DNA of 64,000 nt, taken from the NCBI RefSeq assembly GCF_030010215.1, contig NZ_JASCRR010000003.1, forward strand, positions 186,001 to 250,000. Direction: 5' to 3'. The notes under the pieces are model-generated. The model was not told the DNA's origin, ran no database searches, and worked only from the letters and a program-made list of their open reading frames with translations. The position numbers were made by a program, and so were the translations under genes. The stretch comes from Tianweitania sp. UT-5YL-CI-8 (GTDB taxonomy: Bacteria; Pseudomonadota; Alphaproteobacteria; Rhizobiales; Rhizobiaceae). How positions within the stretch are numbered: position 1 is the stretch's first letter; each line of letters starts with the position of its first letter. Positions 43,930-52,635 of this stretch are shown piece after piece.

Positions 43930-44697
43930 TCATGAACTGTCGGGGTGCTCCAAAGTCCAGAGCGCCAGGCCGTGCACATCGTCCAATGTGCGGTCGACCT
44001 CGCGGGCATGGCGCGAGCCGGGTTGCCGCAGGCCGGGCGGCGGCCCGCCGCGCAGCAGCGACAGGCGATGGAACGCGCCGCGCCGCCGCCGCTGCCGCCA
44101 GCGCACGAAGCGCCTGGCCTGGCGCGGCAGGTCGTCGAGCGCGCGGCCGAGCGCTGCGAGCCTGAGCCGCAGGCGATTGGCATTGAGAGGATCGTCGGGC
44201 TGCGGGGCCGGGCGGGCCGGGATAAGCGAGGGGGCGTCGAAACTAGAACCGAAGCCGAAGCTGCGGATGCGCGGCACGACGGTCGGCCGCGTCGGTTTGC
44301 GCCGGGGCAGGCGCAAGGGGTCGAGCAGCGGCAGCGCCATGGACTGAGGCGCGGGGCGCGGCGGCATGGCCGACTTTGGCAAAAGGATGCCGGTGCCGCC
44401 GGGTGTACGCAGGAATGCGGATTTTGAGTGTGATGTGCGAACAGTCGAGTGCTGCTGCGGCACCATCATGCCGCGCGCGGCGAGGATGATCAGCCGTCTT
44501 GCGGCCGCTTCGGCTGGACGCAGCAGGCTGAGAATGGCGCGATGCAGATGACGCGGCAGGGTCTTTGGGCCAACATCTGTGCCGGTGGAACCCAGGCTTT
44601 CGCCGGCCGCGACCGCCATGCCGGCCATGGCGACGAGCATGGCGAGCAGGCGCTTCAGTGCCGCCTGATGCTTGTCGATCGCGCCCGCCCAATCCAT
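43930..44697 (-). CDS. Uncharacterised Arg/Pro-rich protein
   Basis: A 255-residue protein that I do not recognise. It starts MDWAGAIDKHQAALKRLLAM with one hydrophobic stretch (LLAMLVAMAGMAVAAG, about residues 17-32), has a Pro-rich middle (residues 105-140) and a very Arg-rich helical C-terminus. ATG at 44697 is supported by an excellent AAAGGAGG nine bases upstream. A Leu-rich internal segment with RHLHRAILSLLRPAEAAARRLI may be amphipathic. It stands alone between two repeat-rich intergenic regions. The predicted product is unusually basic. Treat as hypothetical. Confidence 0.7.
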   Translation of the reverse strand: MDWAGAIDKHQAALKRLLAMLVAMAGMAVAAGESLGSTGTDVGPKTLPRHLHRAILSLLRPAEAAARRLIILAARGMMVPQQHSTVRTSHSKSAFLRTPGGTGILLPKSAMPPRPAPQSMALPLLDPLRLPRRKPTRPTVVPRIRSFGFGSSFDAPSLIPARPAPQPDDPLNANRLRLRLAALGRALDDLPRQARRFVRWRQRRRRGAFHRLSLLRGGPPPGLRQPGSRHAREVDRTLDDVHGLALWTLEHPDSS

Positions 44698-44786
44698 CGC
44701 CGCCTCCTTTCGTCGTTTCAAGGCTGTGGGAGTGTAAGGCGAGGACGGAGAGTGTGGATAAATCACGTGCGATTTAAGCGCCCGGC

Positions 44787-44862
44787 CTTCTCCCCTTGCG
44801 GGAGAAGGTGTCGCCCTCGGACTTGCGCAGCAAGGACGAGATCAGGCGACGGATGAGGGGTG
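44787..44862 (+). repeat. Palindromic intergenic repeat, copy A
   Basis: Begins CTTCTCCCCTTGCGGGAGAA, a 9-bp hairpin with short loop, then a TCGCCCTCGG...GGCGA inner arm, and ends CGGATGAGGGGTG. Same orientation as copy C, from which it hardly differs. Confidence 0.85.
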
Positions 44863-44934
44863 ATGGACGGAGCGGGAGGCACGCGACTACGCGCGCGATG
44901 CATCTTCCCCTCGTTCATCGCCTCGTTTCTTCCA

Positions 44935-44987
44935 ACACCCCTCATCCGCCCCTTCGGGGCACCTTCTCCCGCAAGGGGAGAAGGGGG
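44935..44987 (-). repeat. Palindromic intergenic repeat, copy B (short form)
   Basis: Inverse orientation: CACCCCTCATCCG, a CCCCTTCGGGG hairpin, then CTTCTCCCGCAAGGGGAGAAG. It is the shorter variant without the long inner arm. Confidence 0.85.
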
Positions 44988-45064
44988 AGTCGGCGATGGC
45001 GTTCTAAGTTGGCGCAATTTTAAGGTAGGGATCGCGCGATGCGGTCTGCAATGTTCGCGCCCTT

Positions 45065-45142
45065 GCCTTCTCCCCTTGCGGGAGAAGGTGTCGCCCTCGG
45101 ACTTGCGCAGCAAGGACGAGATCAGGCGACGGATGAGGGGTG
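45065..45142 (+). repeat. Palindromic intergenic repeat, copy C
   Basis: Nearly identical to copy A, including the inner arm TCGCCCTCGGACTTGCGCAG, and in the same orientation. Confidence 0.85.
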
Positions 45143-45284
45143 CTGGAAGGCATGAGGCGGCGAAGGGAAGATCATGAAATCAGAGGGTAGCGCGCAATAC
45201 GCAGCCTCTCACTCCGTCCAACACCCCTCATCCGACCTCGCTGTCGCTGCGCTCGGCTCGGCCACCTTCTCCCGCAGGGGGGAG
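45134..45284. repeat. About 150-bp direct duplication, first copy
   Basis: GGATGAGGGGTGCTGGAAGG and the following AGATCATGAAATCA(G/A)AGGGTAGCGCGCAATACGCAGCC recur almost identically at 45394-45546 (the long stretch is quoted by its end motifs only). The unit spans the end of one palindromic repeat, a unique stretch and the next repeat, with a period of about 262 bp. Confidence 0.8.
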
Positions 45285-45290
45285 AAGGGA
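45220..45290 (-). repeat. Palindromic intergenic repeat, copy D
   Basis: Inverse orientation with an inner arm CCTCGCTGTCGCTGCGCTCG and a slightly altered hairpin CTCCCGCAGGGGGGAG. Part of the 150-bp duplicated unit. Confidence 0.85.
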
Positions 45291-45357
45291 TGGCGTTACA
45301 TGCTGGCCACTGGAATTCAAAGTCTTGGCGATAGCGCGCCGCCAGCGCCGCCGCCCC

Positions 45358-45407
45358 CTTCTCCCCTTGCGGGAGAAGGTGCCCCGAAGGGGCGGATGAG
45401 GGGTGCT
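45358..45407 (+). repeat. Palindromic intergenic repeat, copy E (short form)
   Basis: CTTCTCCCCTTGCGGGAGAA followed by GCCCCGAAGGGGC and GGATGAGGGGTG, the mirror image of copy B. Confidence 0.85.
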
Positions 45408-45546
45408 GGAAGAAACGAGGCGGCGAAGGAAGATCATGAAATCAAAGGGTAGCGCGCAATACGCAGCCTCTCACTCCGTCCAACACCCCTCATCCGACCT
45501 CGCTGTCGCTGCGCTCGGCTCGGCCACCTTCTCCCGCAAGGGGAGA
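45394..45546. repeat. About 150-bp direct duplication, second copy
   Basis: Second copy of the unit described at 45134-45284; differs by a handful of substitutions and a one-base length change. Confidence 0.8.
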
Positions 45547-45551
45547 AGGAA
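45480..45551 (-). repeat. Palindromic intergenic repeat, copy F
   Basis: Almost identical to copy D, with the intact hairpin CTCCCGCAAGGGGAG. No gene is visible between 45551 and hicB apart from a separate hairpin. Confidence 0.85.
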
Positions 45552-45643
45552 CGCGCTCTTTCGACCTTCGCCCCCGCATGATGCGGGTTGCGCTCCGGCT
45601 GAGCCACTCCGGCCCCTCGCTTAGGCTCCGGACGTTCATCGCT

Positions 45644-45669
45644 TCAATCGACAAATCGTTGTCGATTGA
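45644..45669. repeat. Perfect 11-bp hairpin
   Basis: TCAATCGACAA (45644-45654) and TTGTCGATTGA (45659-45669) are exact complements around a 4-nt loop. It lies about 80 bp past the hicB stop; there is no T-run, so it is not an obvious intrinsic terminator. Its core resembles the end of the MITE-like element (CAATCGACA), possibly by chance. Confidence 0.7.
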
Positions 45670-45750
45670 TCGGCTTCGCCGACCGCTCTTCACCCCCCCC
45701 CACCAAGGGGCGCCGGCATCTACGTTGCCGCTTATTTCTGCCGGCGATAA

Positions 45751-45957
45751 CTAAGCCTCGACATACTCCGCCAGGCTGACACCGGCAGGAACCGGAAGCC
45801 CATCCTCGCGCAGGCCGTCAATATGGAAGCGAATGGCGTCGCGGATTTCAGCCTCGGTCTCGGAGACTGTCGCACCTGTGGCCACGCAGCCCGGAAGATC
45901 AGGCACATAGGCTGAATAGTTTTCGCCGGCCTTTTCGATGACCACAGCATAACGCAT
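45751..45957 (-). CDS. hicB: HicB-family antitoxin
   Basis: The 68-residue protein is a complete HicB fold: MRYAVVIEKAGENYSAYVPDLPGCVATGATVSETEAEI (diagnostic parts YSAYVPDLPGC and ATGATVSETEAEI), followed by a helix and ending SLAEYVEA. In HicAB modules it neutralises the HicA mRNA interferase. No DNA-binding domain is attached, as in the short HicB form. It starts 1 bp after the hicA stop. Its partner is frameshifted in this sequence, so either the pair is decayed or the toxin is made by frameshifting. Confidence 0.9.
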   Translation of the reverse strand: MRYAVVIEKAGENYSAYVPDLPGCVATGATVSETEAEIRDAIRFHIDGLREDGLPVPAGVSLAEYVEA

Positions 45958-45958
45958 G

Positions 45959-46161
45959 TCAATGCTCCTTGAGGCCGGATTGCTTGAGGATGCTGTTCAG
46001 CGTTCCCGGTGCAACCTCCTCGGAAAGCTTGCCGGCCACGGTGACGCGGCCGGCTTTTTCTCATGCTTATATTGGCGATGGCTGCCTCGTGTTGCAACCA
46101 GATACCAGCCATCGGCTTCGATCAAGCGCAGCACGTCGCGGACCGTAAGCCGAGGCGGCAT
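45959..46161 (-). pseudogene. hicA: hicA toxin gene with a -1 frame disruption
   Basis: Reading from ATG 46161 gives MPPRLTVRDVLRLIEADGWY, then LVATRGSHRQYKHEKK with the catalytic GSH histidine, but then runs into an unrelated frame and stops after 54 residues. In the -1 frame the family sequence continues as GRVTVAGKLSEEVAPGTLNS and ILKQSGLKEH, ending at TGA 45959-45961. The total of 203 bp is one short of 68 codons. The break is at about 46047-46056, where AAAAAG meets a perfect GCCGGCC/GGCCGGC hairpin. It may be a pseudogene, a sequencing error in the hairpin, or a programmed -1 frameshift. It begins 6 bp after the nrdJ stop. Confidence 0.75.
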
Positions 46162-46167
46162 CTTTTA

Positions 46168-49100
46168 TCAGCTGCACCCTGACGTCGAACCGCAGGTGTC
46201 GCACTTCTCGCAGGTGCCGTTCCGCACCATGGTGAAGTTGTGGCATTCCGAGCATTCGTTGCCGGTGTAGCCCTGCATCAGCGACTGCTGGCGGCGGGAG
46301 GCCGAGAGTTTCTTGGCATCCGCCGCGTCCTTGGCGGCAGCGTCGGTGAACAGGGCCGCGGCAGGCGTCGCCTCCTCGACCGCCGGAGCGGCCTCGGCTT
46401 CGCGGGCGGCTTCCTCATAGTCGCGCTTGAAGGCGGTGGCGCCGTCGGAGACTTCCGAGACAACCGGCTTCAGGGCTGCCGACGAGATCGGCCGGACATT
46501 GCCCGAGAACGCGGTCGGCGCGCTGCGGGCAGGGGTCGCGGAGCCGCCGGCAAAGCCCTTGGGATCCGAGCCCGAGACGACCTTGAGCGGGGAGGCGCCG
46601 CGCGTCAGGCCCTTGGAGAAGGGCGACGCGTTGCCTTCGGTGATGCCCTTGCCCAGCGAGGTGTTGGAGAAGTCGGATGTGTCGACATGGGCGAGGTCGT
46701 TGCGGCCGAGATAGGAGACCGCCAGTTCGCGGAACACATAGTCGAGGATCGAGGTGGCGTTCTTGATGGCATCGTTGCCGATGACCATGCCGGCCGGCTC
46801 GAACTTGGTGAAGGTGAAGGCCTCGACATATTCGTCCAGCGGCACGCCATATTGCAGGCCGAGCGAGATCGAGATGGCGAAATTGTTCATCATCGCGCGG
46901 AAGGCGGCACCTTCCTTGTGCATGTCGATGAAGATCTCGCCGATGCGGCCGTCATCGAACTCGCCGGTCCGCAGATAGACCTTATGGCCGCCGACGACCG
47001 CCTTCTGGGTGTAGCCCTTGCGGCGGTTCGGCAGCTTTTCACGCTCGCGGTAGAGACGTTCCACCACGCGCTCGACGATCTTTTCGGTGATCTGCACGGC
47101 CTTCTGGGCGGCGGGGGCGGCGATCAGGGCCTCGACGGCCTCGTCTTCATCCTCCGAATCGTCGGCCAGAAGCGAGGCGTTGAGCGGCTGCGACAGCTTG
47201 GAGCCGTCGCGGTAGAGCGCGTTGGCCTTCAGCGCCAGCTTCCACGAGAGCATATAGGCCGACTTGCAGTCCTCGACGGTCGCCTCGTTGGGCATGTTGA
47301 TGGTCTTGGAAATAGCGCCCGAAATGAAGGGCTGGGCAGCGGCCATCATCTGGATGTGGCTGTCGACCGAGAGATAGCGCTTGCCGATCTTGCCGCAGGG
47401 GTTGGCGCAGTCGAACACCGGCAGGTGCTCGGGCTTCAGGAAGGGCGCGCCTTCCAGCGTCATCGCACCGCAGACATGGATGTTGGCGGCTTCGATGTCC
47501 TTTTTGGAGAAGCCCAGGGCGGGCAGCATCTCGAAGGAGAAATCGTCGAGCTGCGCATCGGTGAGGCCGAGCGCCTGCTTGCAGAACTCCTCGCCCAGCG
47601 TCCACTTGTTGAAGACGAACTTGATGTCGAAGGCGGATTTGAGCGCGGCGTTGACGGCGGCGATCTTCTCGTCGGTGAAGCCCTTGGCATTCAGCGTCGA
47701 GGGGTTGATGCCGGGCGCCTGGTTGAGATTGCCGTGGCCGACCGCATAGGCGTCGATCTCGGCGATCTGGCTTTCCGTGTAGCCCAGCGTGCGCAGGGCT
47801 TCCGGCACGGCTGCGTTGATGATCTTGAAATAGCCGCCGCCGGCGAGCTTCTTGAACTTCACCATGGCGAAATCGGGCTCGATGCCGGTGGTATCGCAAT
47901 CCATGACCAGGCCGATCGTGCCGGTGGGCGCGATGACGGTGGCCTGGGCGTTGCGGTAGCCGTGTTCCTCGCCGAGTTCGATGGCGCGGTCCCAGGCGGC
48001 CTTTGCGTGGTCGGCGAGAGCGGGCTGCTTGAGGTCGGAGGCAACCAGCGGAACCGGGTTGACCGCCAGCTTCTCGTAGCCGTCCTTGTCGCCATAGGCG
48101 GCGCGGCGATGGTTGCGCATGACGCGCAGCATGTTGGACGCGTTGCGGTCATAGTCGGGGAAGGCGCCGAGTTCGCCGGCCATTTCGGCCGAGGTGGCGT
48201 AGGCTGTGCCGGTCATGATCGCGGTCAGCGCAGCGCAGATGGCGCGGCCCTCGGCGGAGTCGTAGGGAATTCCGCTCGTCATCAGCAGGCCGCCGATATT
48301 GGCGTAGCCGAGGCCCAGCGTGCGGTATTCGTAGGACAGTCTGGCGATTTCCTTGGACGGGAACTGCGCCATCATCACCGAGATTTCCAGCACCATGGTC
48401 CACAGGCGGACGGTGTGCTCATAGGCGGCGATATCGATGTCGCCGGCCTTCTGGCCTGGCGCTGCGTCAAGCTCCTTGCCGGTCTGGCGATAGGGCAGCA
48501 GGTTGATCGACGCGAGATTGCAGGCCGTGTCGTCGAGGAACATATATTCCGAGCACGGGTTGGACGCGCGGATCGCGCCCGCCGAGGCGCAGGTGTGCCA
48601 GTCGTTCATGGTGGTGTTGAAGTGCAGGCCCGGATCGGCCGACGCCCAGGCGGCGTAGCCGATCTTCTCCCACAGGTCGCGGGCCTTGAGCGTCTTCATG
48701 ACCTTGCCGTCCTTGCGGGCGGTGAGTTGCCAGTCGGCATCCTGCTCGACGGCGCGCAGGAAGTCGTCCTTGAGCGAGACGGAGTTGTTGGAGTTCTGGC
48801 CCGACACGGTGAGATAGGCTTCCGAATCCCAGTCGGTGTCGTAGGTCTTGAAGTCGAGCGCGGTGTAGCCCTGGCGGGCGAACTGGATGACGCGCTGGAT
48901 GTAGTTCTCGGGCACCGAGTTCTTCTTGGCGGCCTTGATCTCGCGCTTCAGAGCGGAGTTCAGCGCCGGGTCGAAGCGGTCGTCATCCTCGCCTTCGGAG
49001 TTGACGCAGGCCTTCATGATGGCAGTCATGTGCTGCTTTACGATCTTGGAGCCGGTGACCAGCGAGGCGACCTTCTGCTCCTCCTTCACCTTCCAGTCGA

Positions 49101-49980
49101 TATATTGCTCGATATCGGGATGGTCGATGTCGACAACGACCATCTTGGCGGCGCGGCGGGTGGTGCCGCCCGACTTGATCGCGCCGGCGGCGCGGTCGCC
49201 GATCTTGAGGAACGACATCAGGCCGGACGAACGCCCGCCGCCAGACAGCTTTTCGCCTTCGCCGCGCAGATAAGAGAAGTTCGAGCCGGTGCCCGAGCCG
49301 TATTTGAACAGGCGCGCCTCACGCACCCAGAGGTCCATGATGCCGCCTTCGTTGACGAGGTCGTCGGCGACGCCCTGGATGAAGCAGGCATGCGGCTGCG
49401 GATGTTCGTAGGACGACTTCGACTTGGTCAGCTTGCCGGTGAAGGGGTCGACATAGAAATGGCCCTGGCCGGGACCGTCGATGCCATAGGCCCAGTGCAG
49501 GCCGGTGTTGAACCATTGCGGCGAGTTCGGCGCGACGCGCTGGGTGGCGAGCATATAGGCAAGCTCGTCGCGGAAGGTGAGCGCGTCTTCCTCGGAATCG
49601 AAATATTTGCCCTTCCAGCCCCAATAGGTCCAGGTGCCGGCCAGACGATCGAAAACCTGGCGGGCATCACGCTCCGAACCGTAGCGCTCGGCCTCGGGCA
49701 GCTTGGCAAGCTCGGCCTCGTCGGCGACGGAGCGCCACAGGAAGGAGGGGACATCGTTTTCCTCGACCTTCTTCAGGCGCGCGGGAACGCCGGCCTTGCG
49801 GAAATATTTCTGGGCGAGGATGTCGGCTGCGACCTGAGAGAACTGCACCGGCACGTCGATGTCGTCGAGCCGGAAGACGATGGAGCCGTCGGGATTCTTG
49901 ATTTCGCTGAGTGTCTTGCGAAACTCGATCTCCGCATAACGCGACTGACCCGCCTTGGTGAAACGCCGTTCGATCCGCAT
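46168..49980 (-). CDS. nrdJ: Adenosylcobalamin-dependent class II ribonucleotide reductase
   Basis: Reduces ribonucleotides to deoxyribonucleotides with a radical made from coenzyme B12, independent of oxygen. The 1270-residue protein is of the long alphaproteobacterial type: an N-terminal region with [18 protein letters not shown], the barrel with [20 protein letters not shown] (thiyl cysteine in NPCSE), [20 protein letters not shown], and a C-terminal zinc-ribbon-like tail CSECHNF...CEKCDTC. Ala/Glu-rich low-complexity linkers precede the tail. Two NrdR boxes 31 bp apart lie 235-280 bp upstream. hicAB follow by 6 bp. Cobamide supply links it to cobT in the same window. Confidence 0.96.
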   Translation of the reverse strand: MRIERRFTKAGQSRYAEIEFRKTLSEIKNPDGSIVFRLDDIDVPVQFSQVAADILAQKYFRKAGVPARLKKVEENDVPSFLWRSVADEAELAKLPEAERYGSERDARQVFDRLAGTWTYWGWKGKYFDSEEDALTFRDELAYMLATQRVAPNSPQWFNTGLHWAYGIDGPGQGHFYVDPFTGKLTKSKSSYEHPQPHACFIQGVADDLVNEGGIMDLWVREARLFKYGSGTGSNFSYLRGEGEKLSGGGRSSGLMSFLKIGDRAAGAIKSGGTTRRAAKMVVVDIDHPDIEQYIDWKVKEEQKVASLVTGSKIVKQHMTAIMKACVNSEGEDDDRFDPALNSALKREIKAAKKNSVPENYIQRVIQFARQGYTALDFKTYDTDWDSEAYLTVSGQNSNNSVSLKDDFLRAVEQDADWQLTARKDGKVMKTLKARDLWEKIGYAAWASADPGLHFNTTMNDWHTCASAGAIRASNPCSEYMFLDDTACNLASINLLPYRQTGKELDAAPGQKAGDIDIAAYEHTVRLWTMVLEISVMMAQFPSKEIARLSYEYRTLGLGYANIGGLLMTSGIPYDSAEGRAICAALTAIMTGTAYATSAEMAGELGAFPDYDRNASNMLRVMRNHRRAAYGDKDGYEKLAVNPVPLVASDLKQPALADHAKAAWDRAIELGEEHGYRNAQATVIAPTGTIGLVMDCDTTGIEPDFAMVKFKKLAGGGYFKIINAAVPEALRTLGYTESQIAEIDAYAVGHGNLNQAPGINPSTLNAKGFTDEKIAAVNAALKSAFDIKFVFNKWTLGEEFCKQALGLTDAQLDDFSFEMLPALGFSKKDIEAANIHVCGAMTLEGAPFLKPEHLPVFDCANPCGKIGKRYLSVDSHIQMMAAAQPFISGAISKTINMPNEATVEDCKSAYMLSWKLALKANALYRDGSKLSQPLNASLLADDSEDEDEAVEALIAAPAAQKAVQITEKIVERVVERLYREREKLPNRRKGYTQKAVVGGHKVYLRTGEFDDGRIGEIFIDMHKEGAAFRAMMNNFAISISLGLQYGVPLDEYVEAFTFTKFEPAGMVIGNDAIKNATSILDYVFRELAVSYLGRNDLAHVDTSDFSNTSLGKGITEGNASPFSKGLTRGASPLKVVSGSDPKGFAGGSATPARSAPTAFSGNVRPISSAALKPVVSEVSDGATAFKRDYEEAAREAEAAPAVEEATPAAALFTDAAAKDAADAKKLSASRRQQSLMQGYTGNECSECHNFTMVRNGTCEKCDTCGSTSGCS

Positions 49981-49998
49981 CGTCTCGTCCTCTTCCTT

Positions 49999-50014
49999 GA
50001 TCTATATATAGCGT
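49999..50014. promoter_or_regulatory. Weak NrdR-box-like palindrome near the nrdJ start
   Basis: GATCTATATATAGCGT matches the NrdR consensus ACACWATATATWGTGT at 12 of 16 positions and lies about 19 bp upstream of the nrdJ ATG. It may be chance or a promoter -10 region; spacing to the upstream boxes is not helical. Confidence 0.3.
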
Positions 50015-50213
50015 CTCGCAGCGGGACTTATCCCATTCGTGTGCGCGACGCCGTTCCGCATTTCCTGGCCATCGCAAAGACGGCCGAGCCTCATTCCGCG
50101 AACCCTTTTCCGGATTGCCGCACGCCATGAAAGGCGCAGCAGCGGGCCGAAACGAGCCCTCGCTGGGTACATGGTCCAACACTTGATTGGTGAGTCATTG
50201 CCCGTAAGCCAAC

Positions 50214-50229
50214 TCACATTATCTAGCGC
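50214..50229. promoter_or_regulatory. NrdR box 1 (imperfect)
   Basis: TCACATTATCTAGCGC matches ACACWATATATWGTGT at 12 of 16 positions. Its start is exactly 31 bp from the start of box 2, the spacing (three helical turns) normal for paired NrdR sites. Confidence 0.7.
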
Positions 50230-50244
50230 AGACCCTAGCTGTAA

Positions 50245-50260
50245 ACACTAAATATAGTGT
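50245..50260. promoter_or_regulatory. NrdR box 2 (strong)
   Basis: ACACTAAATATAGTGT matches the NrdR consensus ACACWATATATWGTGT at 15 of 16 positions. NrdR is the ATP/dATP-sensing repressor of ribonucleotide reductase genes; the site is in the nrdJ promoter region. Confidence 0.85.
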
Positions 50261-50597
50261 TACCCGGAAAACTTTCCACCGACGCGTATCGACTCTGCTG
50301 TCAGCGCCCGACATGCGAAAACGGCGCTGCCCACCGCTCGGGTGAGCGGGTGCAATGCGACGGGAACGCGCGTAATCGGGGAGACAACAACGGTTCGGGC
50401 CAAGCCTGAACACATGCTTCACAAGCATGCCGAACCATAAAAGGCGCAGAGCCGGTGAGTCGTCAAGAGTTCGTTCGTGAGGTTTTTATGAACCCCAACA
50501 TCTTGTGTGCGGGAGGTGTGGATAACGGGGAGAAGCAGAATCGCTGTGGACAGTGGCGGATAAGACGCAGCCGGCTAATAGCGTTTTCGCGGGCCAC

Positions 50598-52139
50598 TCA
50601 AAGCACTGCGCTGATCGCCCAGAACACCAGTGCCGAGAACAGTGCCGCGGCCGGCACCGTGGCAAACCACGCGGCGACGATGGTACGCACATGGGCGCGG
50701 CGGACGAGCCTGCGGCGGATCACCTCCTGCTGCGAATTGGCCTTGCCGGCCTTCTGCTTGCGCGGCTTGGGCGCCTCGTCGTCGTCGCCGTCATCCGCGT
50801 TCTCGCGTAGCCGCTTGCGCTCTATGTAGTCGCGACGCTGCTGCGAATTGGCGGTGTACCATTCGCGGAAGAAGCCGACGCCGAACACGCCGCCGACTGC
50901 AATGTGGGTGGTGCTGACGGGCAGGCCGAGCCAGGACGCCACAAGCACGGTGACCGCGGTGGCCAGCGCCACGCTGAAGGCGCGCATCGGGTTGAGCCGC
51001 GTGATCTGCTCGCCGACCATGCGGATCAGGCGCGGTCCGTACAGCAGCAAACCGACGGAAATGCCGAGCGCGCCGATCACCATCACCCAGACCGGGACAT
51101 TGAGCGCTCCGGTTTGGATGTCGCTGTCGACCAACGCATGCACGATCGCTGCCAGCGGGCCGACGGCGTTGGACACGTCGTTGGCGCCATGCGCGAAGGA
51201 GAGCAGGGCGGCGGCAGCGACCAGCGGAATGCGGAACAGCACCTTGAGCGACTGGTTGCGGTTTTCCAGACCGGTCGACTGCATCTTCACGAGGCGATGC
51301 GCGACGATCCAGGCAAGCACAAAGGTGGCGGCGCCCACGGCAATCGAGGCGAGCGATGCTTCGTCGCCGGCGAAGTTCATGCCGAGCAATGTGAGATAAG
51401 CGGCAAAGCTGCCGGCCATGACGCCGATAAGCAGCGGCACGTTGCGGCGGGCGGCTGCGATCTTGTCGTCCTGATAGACGATGGACGATTCAATGAAGGC
51501 CAGGAAAAGTGCTGCCATGGCGCCGCCGACCAGAGGCGAGGCGGCCCAGCCGAAGGCGATGGTGCCGATTGTCACCCAATCGACCGCACTGACGCCGGCC
51601 GCAGCCAGTCCCGCGCCCAGCACGGCGCCGACGAGGGAATGGGTGGTGGAAACCGGCGCGCCGATCCATGTGGAGAAATGCACCCATAACGAGGCGGAGA
51701 TGAGCGCCGCCATCATCAACTGGATGAGTAGGGCGGGTTCCTCGATCAAGGCCGGCGGAACGATGCCGGTCGAAATCGTCGCGACCACATTCCAGCCGGC
51801 GATCAAAGCTCCCGCACTTTCGAAGACGGCGGCCATGATCAGCGCGCTGCCCATGGTGATTGCCTTGGCGCCGACGGCGGGTCCGACATTGTTGGTGACG
51901 TCGTTGGCGCCGATGTTCAACGCCATGTAGCCGCCAATGGCGGCGGCCGCGACGATGACGACCGCGCCGGGCGCTCCCGAGACGGTCAGCGCGGCATAGA
52001 CCGCTGCCGACGCCAAAAAGAGCAAAGCCAGTCCCGGTGCCACCAGCGAGCGTGCCACGAAGATCGAGGCTTCCTCGACGTCGGAAAACTTTTCGAGGTC
52101 CTTATCGAGCGTGGTTTTACGGGAAGAGCGATCGGCCAT
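50598..52139 (-). CDS. Low-affinity inorganic phosphate transporter (PiT family)
   Basis: The 513-residue membrane protein has two homologous halves with the PiT signatures: NIGANDVTNNVGPAVGAKA with GAPVSTTHSLVGAVLG in the first, and FAHGANDVSNAVGPLA with GLPVSTTHIAVGGVFG in the second. About ten membrane helices and an acidic/basic cytoplasmic stretch (ENADDGDDDEAPKPRKQK) before the last helix. It couples phosphate (with metal) uptake to protons. ATG at 52139 (MADRSSRKTTLDKDLE) is preferred to a 27-residue upstream extension. No Pho box was recognised upstream. Confidence 0.93.
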   Translation of the reverse strand: MADRSSRKTTLDKDLEKFSDVEEASIFVARSLVAPGLALLFLASAAVYAALTVSGAPGAVVIVAAAAIGGYMALNIGANDVTNNVGPAVGAKAITMGSALIMAAVFESAGALIAGWNVVATISTGIVPPALIEEPALLIQLMMAALISASLWVHFSTWIGAPVSTTHSLVGAVLGAGLAAAGVSAVDWVTIGTIAFGWAASPLVGGAMAALFLAFIESSIVYQDDKIAAARRNVPLLIGVMAGSFAAYLTLLGMNFAGDEASLASIAVGAATFVLAWIVAHRLVKMQSTGLENRNQSLKVLFRIPLVAAAALLSFAHGANDVSNAVGPLAAIVHALVDSDIQTGALNVPVWVMVIGALGISVGLLLYGPRLIRMVGEQITRLNPMRAFSVALATAVTVLVASWLGLPVSTTHIAVGGVFGVGFFREWYTANSQQRRDYIERKRLRENADDGDDDEAPKPRKQKAGKANSQQEVIRRRLVRRAHVRTIVAAWFATVPAAALFSALVFWAISAVL

Positions 52140-52311
52140 GGCGTCGTCAGTCGCCGACTGAGGCGGTGAGCGGCGTGAGAGATCGGCGGCGTCCACCGGT
52201 TCTTCGGGTTGACACAACAATGGAGTGGCCGGGTCGCCTGTTCGCTAAGCTACGGATACCGGCGTCTCTCTTCTCTATCGCGGCAGGGTAAACGCAAACA
52301 TAGTTTTCCCA

Positions 52312-52433
52312 CTCACCCCGCCTCCGCTTCGCTCGGCGACCCTCTCCCCGCTGGGGAGAGGAGAGCGGTCGGCGTAGCGCCAGTCTCTTCTCCCCAGCGG
52401 GGAGAAGGTGGCCCGAAGGGCCGGATGAGGGGG
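52312..52433. repeat. Palindromic intergenic repeat, copy G (variant)
   Basis: About 122 bp: CTCACCCCGCCTCCGCTTCG, a CTCTCCCCGCTGGGGAGAG hairpin, GAGCGGTCGGC, a second hairpin TTCTCCCCAGCGGGGAGAA, then GGCCCGAAGGGCC and GGATGAGGGGG. Related to copies A-F and about 95% identical to the copy at 61957-62078. The rest of the 52140-52635 gap shows no gene. Confidence 0.85.
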
Positions 52434-52635
52434 CCTGAAATCCAGGTTCGATTGCCCTGCGGTTCACGGGGAGAGCGCATACGGCAAATGGTGAGTTACA
52501 AGATGTCCGGCAGGACAGTGAGGGGCGGCTTAGATGCACACAAAATGCCAGACGGCCCATAGTCCAAAACTCCAAGGTGAGCGCTACGCCACCAACAGCG
52601 GAGCTTAGCCGCCTTTCATGACATGCGTTCGGCGC

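Larger units (their letters stand above)
49981..50597. other. Intergenic region upstream of nrdJ
   Basis: The 617-bp gap holds the nrdJ leader (about 230 nt), two NrdR boxes, a third weak box-like palindrome, and a hairpin-rich stretch (50392-50436: GTTCGG...CCGAAC around CATGCTT CAC AAGCATG). No gene and no cobalamin riboswitch is recognisable. Confidence 0.6.

Noticed and set aside
41541-44183. 880-codon minus-strand open frame opposite the MCE and lipoprotein genes
   Set aside because: It opposes conserved genes and has Ser/Arg/Ala-rich filler with no domain; antisense artefact.
44787-45551. Regularly spaced repeats considered as a CRISPR array
   Set aside because: Units alternate in orientation, have variable length and spacing, and are internally palindromic; no cas genes lie near.
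46240-50130. 1296-codon plus-strand open frame opposite nrdJ
   Set aside because: It is the antisense of a well-conserved NrdJ and shows only Gly/Arg/Asp-rich filler.
49981-50230. Cobalamin riboswitch upstream of nrdJ
   Set aside because: No B12-box sequence was found in the leader on the minus strand.
50392-50436. Hairpin GTTCGG...CCGAAC with inner CATGCTT/AAGCATG as a terminator or sRNA
   Set aside because: No T-run and no promoter beside it; kept only as a note in the intergenic region.
50455-50829. 124-codon plus-strand frame beyond the nrdJ upstream region
   Set aside because: It mostly overlaps the end of the phosphate transporter gene in antisense, and its sequence has no family features.
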